From positions 58,252,750-58,316,749 of the forward strand of contig CM055895.1 of assembly GCA_029582155.1 (NCBI GenBank): a stretch of 64,000 bases of DNA, read 5' to 3'. Source of the stretch: Panopea generosa (lineage: Eukaryota; Mollusca; Bivalvia; Adapedonta; Hiatellidae). The translations under genes were made by a program, and so were the position numbers. The notes under the pieces were generated by a model. It saw only the letters and a list, made by a program, of their open reading frames with translations, did not search any database and was not told the DNA's origin. This document shows positions 1 to 13,354 of the stretch, one piece after another. The stretch's first letter is position 1. Each line of letters opens with the position of its first letter.

Positions 1-194
1 GTTTAGTATATATTGATAAACTTAGATACATATACTTGTAACTTAAATCACATTGACAAATAGTACATATTGAAAGCGGTACAGTTTCTCGTTAAATATT
101 TGACAGAGCTTTCGTAAGAGCTCTGCTATTTACGGTGTCCCGTTATGGTCATCGCGGCATATTTATTAAATTAAGTAAACTAATATGGTAAAAA

Positions 195-400
195 GTTGCT
201 GTTTCGACTTTTCACCATCGTAGTTTCGCGTTTTTCACCATCGTAGTTTCAACTTGTCACGATCGTAGTTTTTACCTTTCACCATCGTTGTTTCGCGTTT
301 TCACAATCGCAGTTTTGACATTTTTACGATCGTAGTTTCGCGTTTTCACAATCATAGTTTCGACTATTCACCATCGAAGTTTTGATTTTTTCACAAATAT
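195..400. repeat. 22-23 bp minisatellite, about nine copies
   Basis: Repeated unit of the form 'cgtagtttcgcgttttcac' with the C-A-C-x-A-T-C-G core at 22-23 bp spacing and substitutions between copies. No gene is near it in the window. Confidence 0.8.
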
Positions 401-1700
401 TTTGTGGAATTCTATGTCTGATTCATAAACCTATATTCATCAAAGCGTACAACTCGAACAAACTCATATTCTCAACCATTTTGTTATTTGCATTAATGAC
501 AACTTTATAAGAAATGAACAACATTTTCCTACAAAAACGATTAATTTCAATGATACATTATCAGAAAATATAACAAAAATACATTTTTTAACTAACATTT
601 TGTTCTTAAAACGTATTTAAAAATCGGCAATTTTGAGTTTGACACTGTGCTTGGACTAAAACATTTTATTTGATGAATACAAGCTCCGATTTAAGTTTTA
701 AGGGCTTAAGGGATTTAGGGCTAGTAACTATGAAATTGTCCTTAATGGGATCCTCACCTAAGCCCCCTCCCCACTTCCTCCCGGGCCACCACAAGTTAAG
801 ATGACATTATCCACATTGTAACGAACTCATGGCAAATTATGCATTATGCATATATGTAAATATGAAACATTTAACACTCTCTTTTAAAGCAAAGCCTGTT
901 GCTAATTTAGAAATATGTTTAACAACAAATATCTTTTTTTTCTCATTAATTTACATTTTCGCTGCAAGTGTGAATAAGTTCAAAGGCTTGAGAAAAAGAA
1001 AAAAAACGTTGAATACAACACGCGTGTGTTATTAATTTGATAGTCTTCTTTGCTTGATAAACTATTTAAAAGGGTCGCATTACTTGACACTTTTAAAAAT
1101 TTGAGAAAGACATACTCATTATGTCATGAAGCGTACGTTACCCGGGAAACACAATAGGCCGCTTAACAATCGGGAAAATATCGCATTTCATAACATATCA
1201 ATTCGTTTTTTAAGCCGAATAGCGTTAGCCACGTGTATACGTTTTCAATGGTTTCAAATGAGATAAATATAAAATTTCAAGTTGATATTCTATTATGAAT
1301 TTCGACTGCTATTTGTCAGACAGTTTGCAATTATCGACGTTTACCATATCAAACCAAAATTCTTTTTTTTTCATTTCTGTCGTTATCATCGCAAAAGATC
1401 AATGTTTTGTTCACATCCATGTGCTGGTGTTCCCTTTTTTTTGTTGTTGCTTTTAAAAATATTAATTCTTTATATAGAGTAAAACAACGAAATGAATACT
1501 AATTAAAAGGAAAGTATTCGTTAAATCTTCATTTTAGTGACAGTAACCAACGGCTGCAAACCTTTTAAGTTTAATCAATCGTTCTTTTGTGACAATTCAG
1601 ATAGAACATTCGAGATATTACGATTAATGAGATATTCGGAATGTAAAATTACTTTATACTTAAGGTTTATTGTGATCACAACCATAAACTTCGAATAATA
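401..1700. other. No gene seen
   Basis: AT-rich sequence with only short random open frames (at most 68 codons) and no recognisable domain, RNA or repeat. Confidence 0.6.
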
Positions 1701-1845
1701 AGTGGTTCAGTGGTACAGCATCGAACCCAGGATCGGATGGCTGTGATTCGATCCTCCGCCACTATTTCTACGAGGGAGACTCCGAGCGTGACTCACGCAA
1801 GTTGCAATAACATGTCTCACAATCGATGAAAAATAAATAAGATTA
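1701..1845 (+). mobile_element. SINE family A copy (tRNA-derived), internally shortened
   Basis: The head 'gtggttcagtggtacagc' resembles a tRNA A box and 'ttcgatcctccgccac' its B box/T arm. The body lacks part of the family consensus, and the tail 'cacaatcgatgaaaaataaa' is the family 3' end. Other family A copies: 2829-3037, 8031-8231, 29788-29920, 36287-36492, 41777-41981, 46521-46731, 54460-54669. Confidence 0.75.
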
Positions 1846-1925
1846 AACCAATAATATCACGTGTTTCTTCATTTATACATATAACTTGCATCTCGGTTTT
1901 TATAACACTGATCTAAATGTCAAGG

Positions 1926-2192
1926 CCGGGCCCGATTAGCTCAGTCGGTTACGCGTCTGACTATCAATCCAGGGGTCTTGAGTTCGAATCACCCGCCGGG
2001 CAACAGTCTCCGTGATGATTGATATACGACACTGCGTCTCATTATCATTCGTCTCTCACCACTGATTCAAGTGGGAAAGTTATCAGTTACTTGCGGTGAC
2101 GAGGTGTGCTCGAGTACTGGTTAATCCCAGGAAACAGTGGTTAGGTTAACTGATCGTCTGTTAGCCCTCGATGGCATAAAAATGACGCTAAA

Positions 2193-2225
<33 letters not shown>
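1926..2225 (+). mobile_element. SINE family D copy with (TCAA)n tail
   Basis: A full tRNA-like head (GCCCGATTAGCTCAGTCGG ... GAGTTCGAATC ... CGGGC) can close its acceptor arm and has both RNA polymerase III boxes. A body of about 200 bp follows and the copy ends in (TCAA)n at 2197-2225. The same body recurs at 50521-50770 and 57728-57978. It is a retroposon rather than a functional tRNA gene. Confidence 0.8.
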
Positions 2226-2828
2226 TAAATGTCAAACGATAGGGGAAGCTACTGATACCCTTATAGTACGAATCCGCCGGGACTCGAACCCACTGCACAT
2301 GTTGCTCAACAGTAAGAAGTTGCAAGACACATTTATCACGTTAATGACAACTAACCAGGTTACCAGTCTAGTTGACAAAGAATGCATAACTGCACTGACA
2401 TACGTAGTATTATGAATAGAACAGAATAGAATATTTTATCGTTATGATAACATATTAAATAATAATAATAATAATCACGTCTTTATTTAACGAGAGTACT
2501 CATTTGGACAAGTATCAATCTTCCATGAGGCCCTCAAACATATATACATTATTTAAATCGATTCTTAAAAAACAAAAACCAATAACGGTAAATGAAGTTG
2601 TTCGTCGATTTCAGGTGCAAGACTATAAATGTATTTTTGACAATGCAGTGTTATTGTCGAACACATGATATCATGCAAATTAATATTGTCAATTAATCCA
2701 TAATTAAAACCGTCATATTGCATTACTTTTTATATATATATTTAAAAAAATATATATATCTGTAACCATACAAGAAGATTTATAACTTTATTCATCGTTT
2801 CAAGGGAAGTTCAGGAACTAATGTTTCG

Positions 2829-3037
2829 TTTAAACTATTTTATTTTACATCGATTGTGAAACAAGTTCTTACAACTTAAACTAATTACGCGCTAAGTTTT
2901 CCTTGGTATCACCAGTACTACGCATATGTGAATAAAGTGTGTTGCTCAAAGATACCACACATAGCCGTGGTGAAGGATCAAACTCGCAATCCTCCGATCC
3001 TGGGTCCAATACTCTACCGCTGGACCAAGCACACCAC
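2829..3037 (-). mobile_element. SINE family A copy
   Basis: Near full-length copy in reverse orientation: 3' tail (tttaaac...tttattttacatcgattgtg) first, then the 'ggtagaaccagta'-like body (here diverged) and the tRNA head ending 'ctctaccgctggaccaagc'. Confidence 0.75.
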
Positions 3038-3555
3038 ACTAATGTGGTCAGCACTTATGGCCAGCTCATTTTTGTATTATTCATATCAATGATCCATGCT
3101 TGTAATATATATATATATGTTTGTGTGTGAATATAGTCGCAATAATAAATAAGTTTAAACTAATCACATTTACCTAAATATTTAAAAATAACTTGACACT
3201 ACAGTTAAACCTGTCTTAAGCATCCACTCAACGAAAATAGTTAATGTGACTCTTCAAGGCAGTTGGTTGCTTAATACAGGCTGGTAGCTAGTAAAATTAT
3301 ATATGTTATTATGTTATTTGTATATTGAAAGGGAAGAGTCGTAGCTAATGTTGCTAGAACTTTTTGCCCCAACCAGTTTGCTTTTTATGTGAATTATGTA
3401 ATAAAATACGTTTAAACCTAAACCAAAATAATAAAAAATGATAAATAGAAAATATGTCTGTTTAAGATAAGTGGTTGCTTAATAGAGGTGACCATTAACA
3501 CAGGTTTGATTGTATGCTAAATACTTGCGGGGACATTGGATACTTCTTATATTCA

Positions 3556-3730
3556 TGTCATAGCTCAGATGTCCAGAGCGGTAGTGTGAGCTTGCGGGTT
3601 CGATCCCCAGCACGACCCGATGCTTCTCATAAAACAACACTCTGTACTAGTTCTACCCAGGAAGCGGACTCGAGAGCTGCTCATGTAAGCTCTGAACTTT
3701 CATCGCAATCGAGTTAAAATAAATTTGTAT
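3556..3730 (+). mobile_element. SINE family B copy
   Basis: tRNA-like head 'tagctcagatgtccagagcg' with T-arm 'gggttcgatccccagc', a body sharing 'gttctacccaggaagcggac' with family A, and tail 'atcgagttaaaataaatt'. The second copy, reversed, is at 41311-41482. Confidence 0.7.
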
Positions 3731-6700
3731 GAACTAGTCTAGTCCAGAACAAACAAAAACAGGCCACCATTTGAATGGCCTGAAATGTCTATAAAGCATG
3801 AAGAAAACTATCTGGCTTGCTTTATCTTAATCCAGTGTTGCACTACATTTCCTTACTTTTGACAAATTTATTTATTTTATTTTGAAAACTTCATCTAAAA
3901 CAAGATGTAAAATAGTATAATAGCACACAGAAAGTCTAATGCGTTTTTTATCGAAAAATTATCGTTAATTTATTGAGTTTTTAAACAGTTTAATCACATT
4001 TGATAATTTGATTTGTTCCATGTGTTTGAAAACCGTTAAAGTAGGCTGTCGTGTTTTGACTGAGAATGCGGAAATGTAATTCGTCATGTGACGTTCACCT
4101 CTCCCAGCCACGAGCTATTGAAAACTGTCTAGTTCCGGGATAGCGGACTGGTTAACCAAGATAAGAAAACAGAGTTACATTCAGGAGTAATATTAATGGC
4201 TTTTTAATATTGATTAAAATTACACATAAATCAGCTCTCCGGCTAACATTTGTGTGCCTCAACAGTTGAGCAGGTCCGGTTTAATGCATTCGCAACGACT
4301 TCAAAGAGTTCTTAACCGAGGAAAACGTAATAGTTCCCTCTACCAAGAACAATGAGTGTTGGTCGGGAAATTTATCGGACTATCTAGGAAATGTATCAGA
4401 CTATTGTACATAGCAATTTAGAAAATTGACTGAGTTGACGGTTTTTTTTCTCTGATGATGCGCACAATACTAATGATAACACCATAATATATTTTTGTTT
4501 TAAATAGATGAATACAATTATATTTAAAACTAACTAAAAAACACGTTTAAGTATATTTGATAAACGAGTTTCTCTTTTTCACCCACTTGAACCGAGCATT
4601 GACAGCCACTTAAGAGAAACGCCTACGTCATATTACACATTGACAAAGTATACATGGATTTAAATGCAGGTTACGCAAATGAAATATCAATAGACGATTA
4701 AGATATTAATCCATAGTAAGTTTAAGCTTACATATGATACAAACTCGTATGTATCTATTTCAATATGCAGTTTAATTACCATATATAATAAACGTAAAAT
4801 GATATAGTTTTTACCTTATTTTACAATTGCTTTCAATAATAAATCAACGTCACATAAAAGCGAATGAATGAACGCATATTTCAGTAAACACACAAAAAAA
4901 TCCGTTTGAAATGAGTAGCTATATAACCGGTGTATATGTTGTTGTTTTTTTTATATAATAATGAAATTGATTGCACATATGTGTACATCCCATACCTGAG
5001 AGATGCGTTATATGAAATGTTTGTTAACTTTGGCATGAAAAGAATTTATTCATGTGTCATATTTTGTAAGCGATACGAATGCACATCTGCAAAACACTGC
5101 ATGAGTGAAAATTATAACACGTGTATATACAATCTGTATGGACGGTCGTCACTTAACTGTTGGTAGCCTACACGTCCAACCATAAATATGCTTTCTATTC
5201 AGATATAGACATTGAAAACGGCATACGAATTGACGCGACCTCTATACATTTAATTGTACTGCAAATAAATGAAAATCGCGTTGAAAGTGCAGCAATTACA
5301 CGTGGGCTGTGCATTCTCCTCTGCATGCAGTGTGACATTATCGATGTTTTTCTGCGCATGCGTTCACATCTGTGTGTGGCGGGAGTTTTAAACTTGGCAG
5401 AAAGTTTTCAACTATTGAGAAGCAATGCGTTCAATGTTTGGTGAGATTGTTTAATAACTTTCTGTCATTTATTTTGCTAATAAAACTCAATGAATTTTAA
5501 TTGAGGCGCAATTATTGGTCCATTATGATTTATTTTCGTTGTTTTCCTATCAATGAGTAGCATATTGCAGCGGTGGGCCCGGGTAACAGCATAGAAACCG
5601 ACTATTATGCAGAAAGTTCTCTATAATTCAGCACCTGGTTTATTTTTTTCCATTTGTTTCAAAGAGTCTAAACTTCAATATGCCCATCCATTAAATTGTA
5701 AACGTAATTGAGAGGGGAATTGATGCATTAATCACGTTAGGATGGAATCGGAGTCCGCCTAGTCGTCTCCACCTGCACTGAAAAAAGGAGCTACATTGTT
5801 GATTCCGTACGCATTCGAGAAGTAAATTTGTTAACCTATGATGCTTTTTTATAGGACCACTTAATGCTACATGGTGCGACTGTATTATAATACAGATGGA
5901 TGGTGTCTGTGATAAGAATCAAGCCGCTCAACTGACTGGTTCTACAACACGTGTTGCTGGGGTAATCAGTTTATATGACCTCTAACAACCCGGAAAAAAT
6001 TGTCGAGTTGTGTTTGGTGATAAGTAACAATACTGGCAGTGCTTCAGTCTCTCGCTCCCACTGTTATCCTTCATTGTTGTTAACTGATAAACACCATCCA
6101 TCTGTCTGGTGGGAACTTGTATTGAAGTGGAGAGCTTGTCGTCTGGTCGTCTGTCGACCGATGTTGGCAGCGCCATCATGTAACAAGTACTTCTCGTTAT
6201 GTGGTATCTTGCGAGATCATATTTGAACATGCGCATTTTGCGATTTCATCAATTGTACATAATACGTGCTTTGTGTCTTGGACTAAAATAGAAACTAAAG
6301 ATGAAGACATGTTCGTACCTTTTTTCGACGACAAAAACGTGATTTAAGTGCAGGATGAATTACATTGGCCCTCGTGCAGCGTGCATATGAGTGGATGTGC
6401 GACCAGCAAGACCATATGCCAGCACAAGTTGCACGTAAATTTACAGACTTAAAAGAGAAGTGTTATTGTTTTGTCCATTGCGTGAAATAGCCTGATTTAC
6501 GATGTATAATATGAATGCAAACGACCTTTGACCATTAATTTAAAATTTGAGATTCTAGAAAAATGCCAATTTTGTGAAAGAGTTTGTACCATATGTGCAT
6601 TTATGGCAATATCAAACCCCTTCTAGCAGCGTTGCTGAGTCACGAATCGACCAACAACGTTAGGAAAGTAAGAACAATCCTTCTTTTTGTGAGATTAGCA

Positions 6701-8030
6701 AACGGCATTTACTGCACATGAAGGCTATGTCACTCATAAGATGTAACAACAATGTTTAATCATGAATAAAGCAATCCATGCTGCACAATCACCCTCATTC
6801 TGTACTACACCGATACTTGATCATTAAGTATTGAAACAGTTGTTCCCCTTTTCAACTACCGCCATTTATACGTATATATCGTCTGAGATTAGTCGATGAG
6901 TATATTTGTCATTTGAAAACGATGACTGTTGTACAGAATGGCATGTCGGTATCCAAGTTTCCCATTTCCAGTTTTTACCAAATTGTATGGTGTGCACTAA
7001 GCTTCCTTTAACAGTCTCTCTTTGTTTTGCTTACACGTTTTTTTCATATCTATATGCCTCATGACTTTAGCCTCACCACCTATAGATAATTTGCTCTATA
7101 AATCTCCCCTGTTGTAATAAAGTAAAGATAACTTTTTCTATTTATTGACGATTAAACTGCTCTAGCGTATCAATCCTTGGTTTAGGTATTAAAGTAAACC
7201 ATTTACAGGACATGAAAGTTAAATTCTTTACTTCATTCGGACTACTTTGCCGAGGTATATAGTTTCGGCACTGGCGTAGTAATCCATTGTATGTACTTGT
7301 TTACGTCAACGGTTTGATGTTATACACAATTGTAGATAGACCATCTTTAAAAAAGTGTGTTCTACTGTGTTCCTACTCATTATTTTTTATGTGGGTGGGT
7401 AGTTTAGCTAATTTTGTATTTGCTAGCTTTTAATTTTTAGTGTCTTTTTGTAAAAAAATGGTCAGAAAGCATGAAAAAGTCAATGCTTTGAAAGTAAAAC
7501 ATAGTTTGGGTAGATGCACTTTGAACGGGTAAGTAGAAACACGGCAAACAAACATTCCTAAGAACGGACTAATTTTATATTTATCTTGAAACAAATGCGT
7601 TTATATCTATTTTTAAATTAATAAAATAAATCTTAAAAAACAACAACAAAAAAACCAACAACAACATGTTGTTCACGTGCCATCATGTTGCATACGTAAT
7701 TCACACGTGGCATCTCGATATAAAATGATTTTGTTATTATCAGTTTTGTTTAGATATTTCGAAATATCAGACAACTATTCTAGCTTGTGTGTCCTACTTC
7801 AGCATATACCAAATGTCTGCAATTGTGATAGTCGATGTGTTTTTCACCCGAAATACGTTTATAGCCCGAAGGATTACGAAAACATGATATTAGGAATTGG
7901 TCGGACGGGAATTTGTCCTTGTAGGTAAACACGCCTATCAAAAATTACTCAAAAAGAAAATTGTCCAAAATAATCGTGTTCAATTTCTACTAGTGAAACA
8001 TGTTTGTACCTACTCTTATTATTTGGTGGA
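3731..8030. other. No gene seen
   Basis: AT-rich DNA with scattered open frames of at most 94 codons, none resembling a known domain. Overlapping frames on both strands at 5975-6236 were examined and not accepted. No tandem repeat or SINE stood out. Confidence 0.55.
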
Positions 8031-8231
8031 ACACGCGTGGTCCAGTGGTACAGCATCGAACTCAGGATCGGAGGGTCTTGGGTTCGGTCATCCACCACGG
8101 CTATACGTGGTGTCCTTGAACATGACACACGTTTTCCGCGTGTGCTTAGGAATGGCTTTGCCTATGATGAGTTCGAGCATGATTTGTCTAAGTTTTAAAA
8201 TCACAATCGAAGCAAAATTGACAAGTTTAAA
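8031..8231 (+). mobile_element. SINE family A copy
   Basis: Head 'gcgtggtccagtggtacagc', T-arm 'gggttcggtcatccaccacg', body 'gtggtgtccttgaacatgac' and tail 'cacaatcgaagcaaaattga'. Two overlapping open frames here are products of this element. Confidence 0.75.
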
Positions 8232-11200
8232 CAAACTACTGGAGAAAACAAATGTATTTCCCGAACACGTACGATAGGTTATGTCAACGGGAATGTAACC
8301 GCTTGTTTGATGTATTGTAGGAATATATGTGTCTCAAGTATCAAAATAAGTATACAAGTAGAAAATCCAAACTCACAGCGGCGAACCCTTTATGATATAA
8401 TGCTATGGAATGGTAACTAAGTAAAGACGAATGCCGTCTCTGTATAAAGATAAACCACAGGTGATATAAAATGGGCATGTATTTATTAAATTATTATTTG
8501 CAAAATTGCAATAGCGTTGTTGTTTGCTTTGGCAAATTGCACCGCTCCATATCATAATTGCCTCAACGCCGTTTTGCAAAACAAAATAAAAGTTTTGCAT
8601 AATCACTTTATATAACCAATGATTCGCCTTTATACAACGACGGTGTTATCTTCACAAATGTTACCTGAAGTGGGCATTTTTCCTCCGAATGTTTGCACCA
8701 CTCCATATCATAAAATTACATGAGTTTGCCACCGTGCAAGTGCATTAAACCGCAAGTGTATCAAACACCATACAATAAATGGCTACAGCAGAATGCCACT
8801 GAACTTGAAATTTACGGGGAAACAACTTGTGGAATCTAGAATTGGTAGATTATATCATGTTATGATGTCACAATTCACCGTTATATGTTATTTTCAGGAA
8901 AACCTATTTTTTTTCTGTATGCTCATAAATTCTACCACCCACGGCACCTACTCCTATAACAAATTATAATAATATGCAATCAAGAATCATTAGAATATGT
9001 GCACATGCGTTCAGCAGACGTTTTACTCGTGCTCTGATCAACATAAACAATGAAACACATTTTTACACCGACACAACAACTTTCCAAACAATTCACGGTT
9101 ATATTTACACAGCAACCGGACCCAATCTGGCAATTGTACCGACTGCGAATTACGGAAAAGCGAGATTTACAACACCGACCCTGCCTTAAAAACATAAATA
9201 GAGGGCAGTTCAATGCGTAAGGATACCAGCTAATTATTTAAGTTGGTGAGCACTCTGAAATCCAATATATTAGCAATGTGTCATAATTATAACTGGTTTA
9301 TGACGTTGTGAACAACTAATGCTCCCGGGCATTTCTATAGAAGCCGAGGACCACCCACATGATATTGGAAAAATTCGACAAATTTGTTCCTAAATTGCTG
9401 TTGCAAACTGGGACCAGGTGCTCGACTTAGTCTGCAGCCGCCTGTGCGTCCAGGTATTCCCGGTGCATACTTGGTAGTAATTTTAAAAGAAGCAACGCAA
9501 TAATTAGTAATTAATATGGATGTGCCTCTTTTCACATGTTATTTCTTCTGTCGGAAAAGGGAAATAAAACAAAAGAATATTGCAATTTAGCACGGCAGAC
9601 GGGCTAAAAGATTGAACGTTATTTTCCAGAAAACGATGTCGATAAATAAATAGTAAAATGAAGAAACAAACAACTAAGATAAAATTGAATAAACAACTAA
9701 TAAAATTAAATCAGAAAGCATTTATTCAATTTATATACTATACATGAACTTCTATGAACAAATACTGTTTTCCTTTCTCACACAGACTATTCTAAAACTA
9801 TTGCAATTCTATATTTTCGTTTGCACACATTTCCTTATAAAGTTAAGAAGTTAACTGTGGATATTCAATCGGATATATCGGGGGAAAAAACGAAACTGTT
9901 GTCTTCCTTTATTGTTTGATCCGCGGCAAGACATGTGGTAATATAATTCTGATATCCCCACTCAAATATACACCTTATATGTGCTAACCTTACTTCTCTT
10001 ATCTCATGTTATATTTATTATTTTTCGTGAAAACGTAACATATTTTGATGATTGTAATATTCAATCCCGACTTTACTAATATTAGCTTACATGTAATTTA
10101 GTAAATAGAAGTAAAAATATAGTTATCATATTTTGATGTTGGTCTTGACCTTCAGTGCAATCAATAATAAGTTGAATATGTCAATAGTATGCAATATGTT
10201 TTCATTCATATTCAAAATATATATTTACATATTTTAAAAAGTTATACGAATATTAACGAAAGTACGAAAACTAATGACATTGTTAAAATATTAAATATAT
10301 ATATATATAGTAGGTCTTATGCTTTAACGTCGCCATATTCCCTTTGTTTAACCTGTATAAGATCGGATGACATACTGTTAGCAACATTGATAACTCCGGA
10401 TTCTCTGTTAAATAGTATGAAATGTGTAAGGCGACACGACAGATGCGTTTACCTACAATTTCGAGGTTATTCATTCCGCCATTTTGGAATGGATCTGTGA
10501 GATAACTATTAATCTACCTCAGCTGCAATAAACATTACATATGACATCAAACTAATGTTTGTTTCGTTCTGTGATGCACGCATAGACCGGGGTTACAACA
10601 TGAATGTAACGTAATCTCATTGCGGTGCAATTGTAACGCGACACTGGCTAATTTGTTGACTTACCGTTCTACTCCAAGCTATACATTTCAAACGATTCTC
10701 TGCCAGGTTATGCCATTGCAAAAAAATAAATATTGTTTATTTGAAAGGCTATGCTGTTGTGTACAGCTGAAAGTAATACAAAATACGTCGAACGTAACCT
10801 GACATTAATTTTCTCATGCATGGTTGCCATTGATCGAAAGAAAAACAGCAACAAATGAAACAATCAATGCTGAACCCTAGCTTAATATGTACATTTCGGT
10901 ATAGTTCATTGCTATCTAGTATTTGATATGTACCACACATCACGTGGTGTCCACATGGTTATCGTTTACGCAATACTTATGTCGGTGTAGCGACACCCGT
11001 TTATAAATTTTCTGCGCCACATACTATTATACTGAATAACAACAATTTTTTATCATTTTTTTTTCGTGATAAAATACTAATCCGATATCGTATGCATACA
11101 CACTGGGTACCAGTTGTGCACCACTTGTCGCAGAATTATCTTTATATATGGCCTCTTAAATTATAGCAACCGACAATTCAGAAAGGTGCCACGTTATTTT

Positions 11201-11432
11201 ATTACTTACAAAAGACAAAAACCCTCTCACATTTGACGAGTCTACGGGAAGCAGATTTTTTAATATTTCTTCATAGCCTATGTAAAATAGCTGAGCCTTG
11301 GTGGCCATCTTGTTTAACGTTCAGATAAAAACATACACTCTTGGTTCCAGAGAGGAAGATTCTGTTGATGTTTCCCTATGTAAAAGTTTGCCAAGCCCAG
11401 GCTGTCATCTTGTATGACGCTCGGGAAAAAAA
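8232..11432. other. No gene seen
   Basis: AT-rich sequence with short random open frames. Two opposed frames at 8974-9213 are of similar length on both strands, which argues against coding. Nothing recognised. Confidence 0.55.
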
Positions 11433-11433
11433 G

Positions 11434-11522
<89 letters not shown>

Positions 11523-11525
11523 ACT
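11433..11525. repeat. (ATA)n microsatellite
   Basis: About 90 bp of ATA/AAT triplets with a few AAA interruptions. It explains the isoleucine- and leucine-rich open frames on both strands. Confidence 0.95.
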
Positions 11526-13007
11526 AATACATGTAATGATAAAATCGTATATAATAATAAAGCGTAGTACCACCATCGTCGGATACCCACGCATAATCCA
11601 TTCTGGTACTCTCCATTTATCACCCGCGGGATATTACACCAGCTACCAAGCCACGATGCAACCATATGATTGGTTCCTTCACGAGTTCATTAAGGAAACA
11701 TTATCGAATCGCAACGCTAGTTTCATGCAGACGCCGTTTTTATAAGACGTTGTTAACGTTGGCTGTATTTTGTCCTGTTCAAATAAAACGACGCAGAGCT
11801 AGCGTAATCTCCCACGGGTGATGGGTGGAGAGTATCGGAATTGTCACCCATGGGTATCTGACGATGAGAATCACCATTGGAAAAAGGAAGTGCTTCCGAG
11901 GGGTAGTCGCATAATGGCGGTTATAGATAATCCTTTTTCTTCTGCTCTTTTTTTTATTTGAATGGCAATATTGATGTATTTTGAACATTTTAACAGTATT
12001 GCCATGTTTGAATTGTTAATTTAGAAAACAAATGATGCTTGGAAATTGGGGTATAAATGCATGATTTAGGAAGTCTACTTTCACTTTGTGAACAGTGTAC
12101 GCTCTGAGCAGAAACAAATTCTCTTATATGACACATGACCCCTACTTTTCTCATCATATTTTGGTAGTGCAGAGGTTGACGAACAGTAAAAGGTAAGTTT
12201 CACTGCTTTCATTTCGGTCTGCCTATAAATGACATGCCTTCAAATTTTTATTATTTACTATATAATAAAGAACAAAAATCAATGGTGGGCTTGCACTTTA
12301 AAATACATTCGGTTATATAGCCAGTCTGGCATATGGACCTCTACAATATACATATCATTTACAAGAAATTAAACATAAAATTAACATATCACATATATAA
12401 AAGTTGTTTGGTTTGAATCTTAATAATTGCAAATGTGAGTAAACGTATTTGTAAAATCACATTTTCTTAAAATATTTATAATATTTTTTATACTGTTTAA
12501 AGATCAATTCCATAAAACAAATTAAAAATGCGGTTTATCAATTCAATAAAATTGAGTAAAAAGTGATCAGACAGATGTTAGAAATATTGCATACAGACAG
12601 TTTGATAATTTAAAAGTATATAAACTATATTTTTATTGCACAATTAATTAAACTTAATGCTTTTCTATGGAACGCACTTTTGTTCATGATGTAACAGGCA
12701 TAAGCAGTGCCTTCAGTGAAACCTTAAATGAACTCAGTGATTTTTAAAGGCGTACTTGCGTTGACAGTTCAGTCCATTCTGTGTGCCGGAATATAGAATA
12801 CGTTCTAGCATATGATATCGTGTAAGATCTAGGAACATGTAATGTATCATTGGTAGACGATCTTAAGTTTTGACCAGGTTTTAAATAGCAATTAGATAAC
12901 AAAGTACATGTATTTATATAATCTGATGCTTGATCATCTATTGATTTGTAAAATGACATTTGATTCGTTTATGAAAATGAAGCCACTGTAGAGAATCAAG
13001 CATTTGA
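11526..13007. other. No gene seen
   Basis: No domain, RNA or repeat recognised; open frames are short. Confidence 0.55.
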
Positions 13008-13036
13008 TTGGGGGTGGGGGGTGGGGGGGGGGGGGG
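13008..13036. repeat. G-rich homopolymer-like tract
   Basis: Almost pure G on the plus strand (gggggtggggggtgggggg...). It has G-quadruplex potential and directly abuts the LINE remnant. Confidence 0.85.
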
Positions 13037-13354
13037 TCAATTCAACACCTGTATTTTACTAGCAGCCCTTTTTTGGAATTTTAATAACATTTCAATATTA
13101 TTAGCAGAGCACCTACCCCATATAATACACCCGTAACCAAACAAGGGTAATAAGTACATATCAAAGAACATATTCATACTATTATAATTGATGTATTTTG
13201 ATAGCAATTTCATATGTGTTATTTTTTCTTGTGATTTCCTGGCATACACTATTTGTTTTCCGTAACTCAACCACACACGTCTAGTTTGGCAGAGGGTCGT
13301 AGCAATTTGGCAAATTACAATAAAAGGGTTCAGAAGTTTCAAAAGATATGTCAT
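13037..13354 (-). pseudogene. LINE reverse-transcriptase remnant (3' end of the RT region)
   Basis: A 105-codon minus-strand frame reads KLLSKYINYNSMNMFFDMYL, then LPLFGYGCIIWGRCSANNIE and LKFQKRAASKI. This resembles the stretch just after the reverse-transcriptase core in Jockey/CR1-type LINEs (Y-I-L-P-x-x-D-Y-x-x-x-x-W-G-x-C ... L-Q-K-R-A-A-R-x-I), as known for that family. The frame is not continuous with a catalytic core upstream (no YADD motif seen at 13355-13800), so it is a truncated, dead copy. Assignment to a LINE clade is not possible by eye. Confidence 0.55.

Noticed and set aside
1926..2000. tRNA gene (also the heads at 24792, 34810 and 54460)
   Set aside because: Each head continues into a repeated SINE body and several have mispaired stems, so they are retroposons.
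4930..5444. Adjacent frames of 78 and 94 codons
   Set aside because: No similarity recognised, no splice context, ordinary chance length.
5982..6236. Minus frame with C-x2-C near its end, recalling a piggyBac transposase zinc ribbon
   Set aside because: Only one C-x2-C pair plus a lone Cys, no DDD core, and an equally long frame on the plus strand.
7897..8277. 126-codon plus frame
   Set aside because: Runs through a family A SINE in arbitrary frame.
11341..11745. 134-codon plus frame and overlapping minus frames
   Set aside because: Dominated by the (ATA)n repeat; the flanking residues show no domain.
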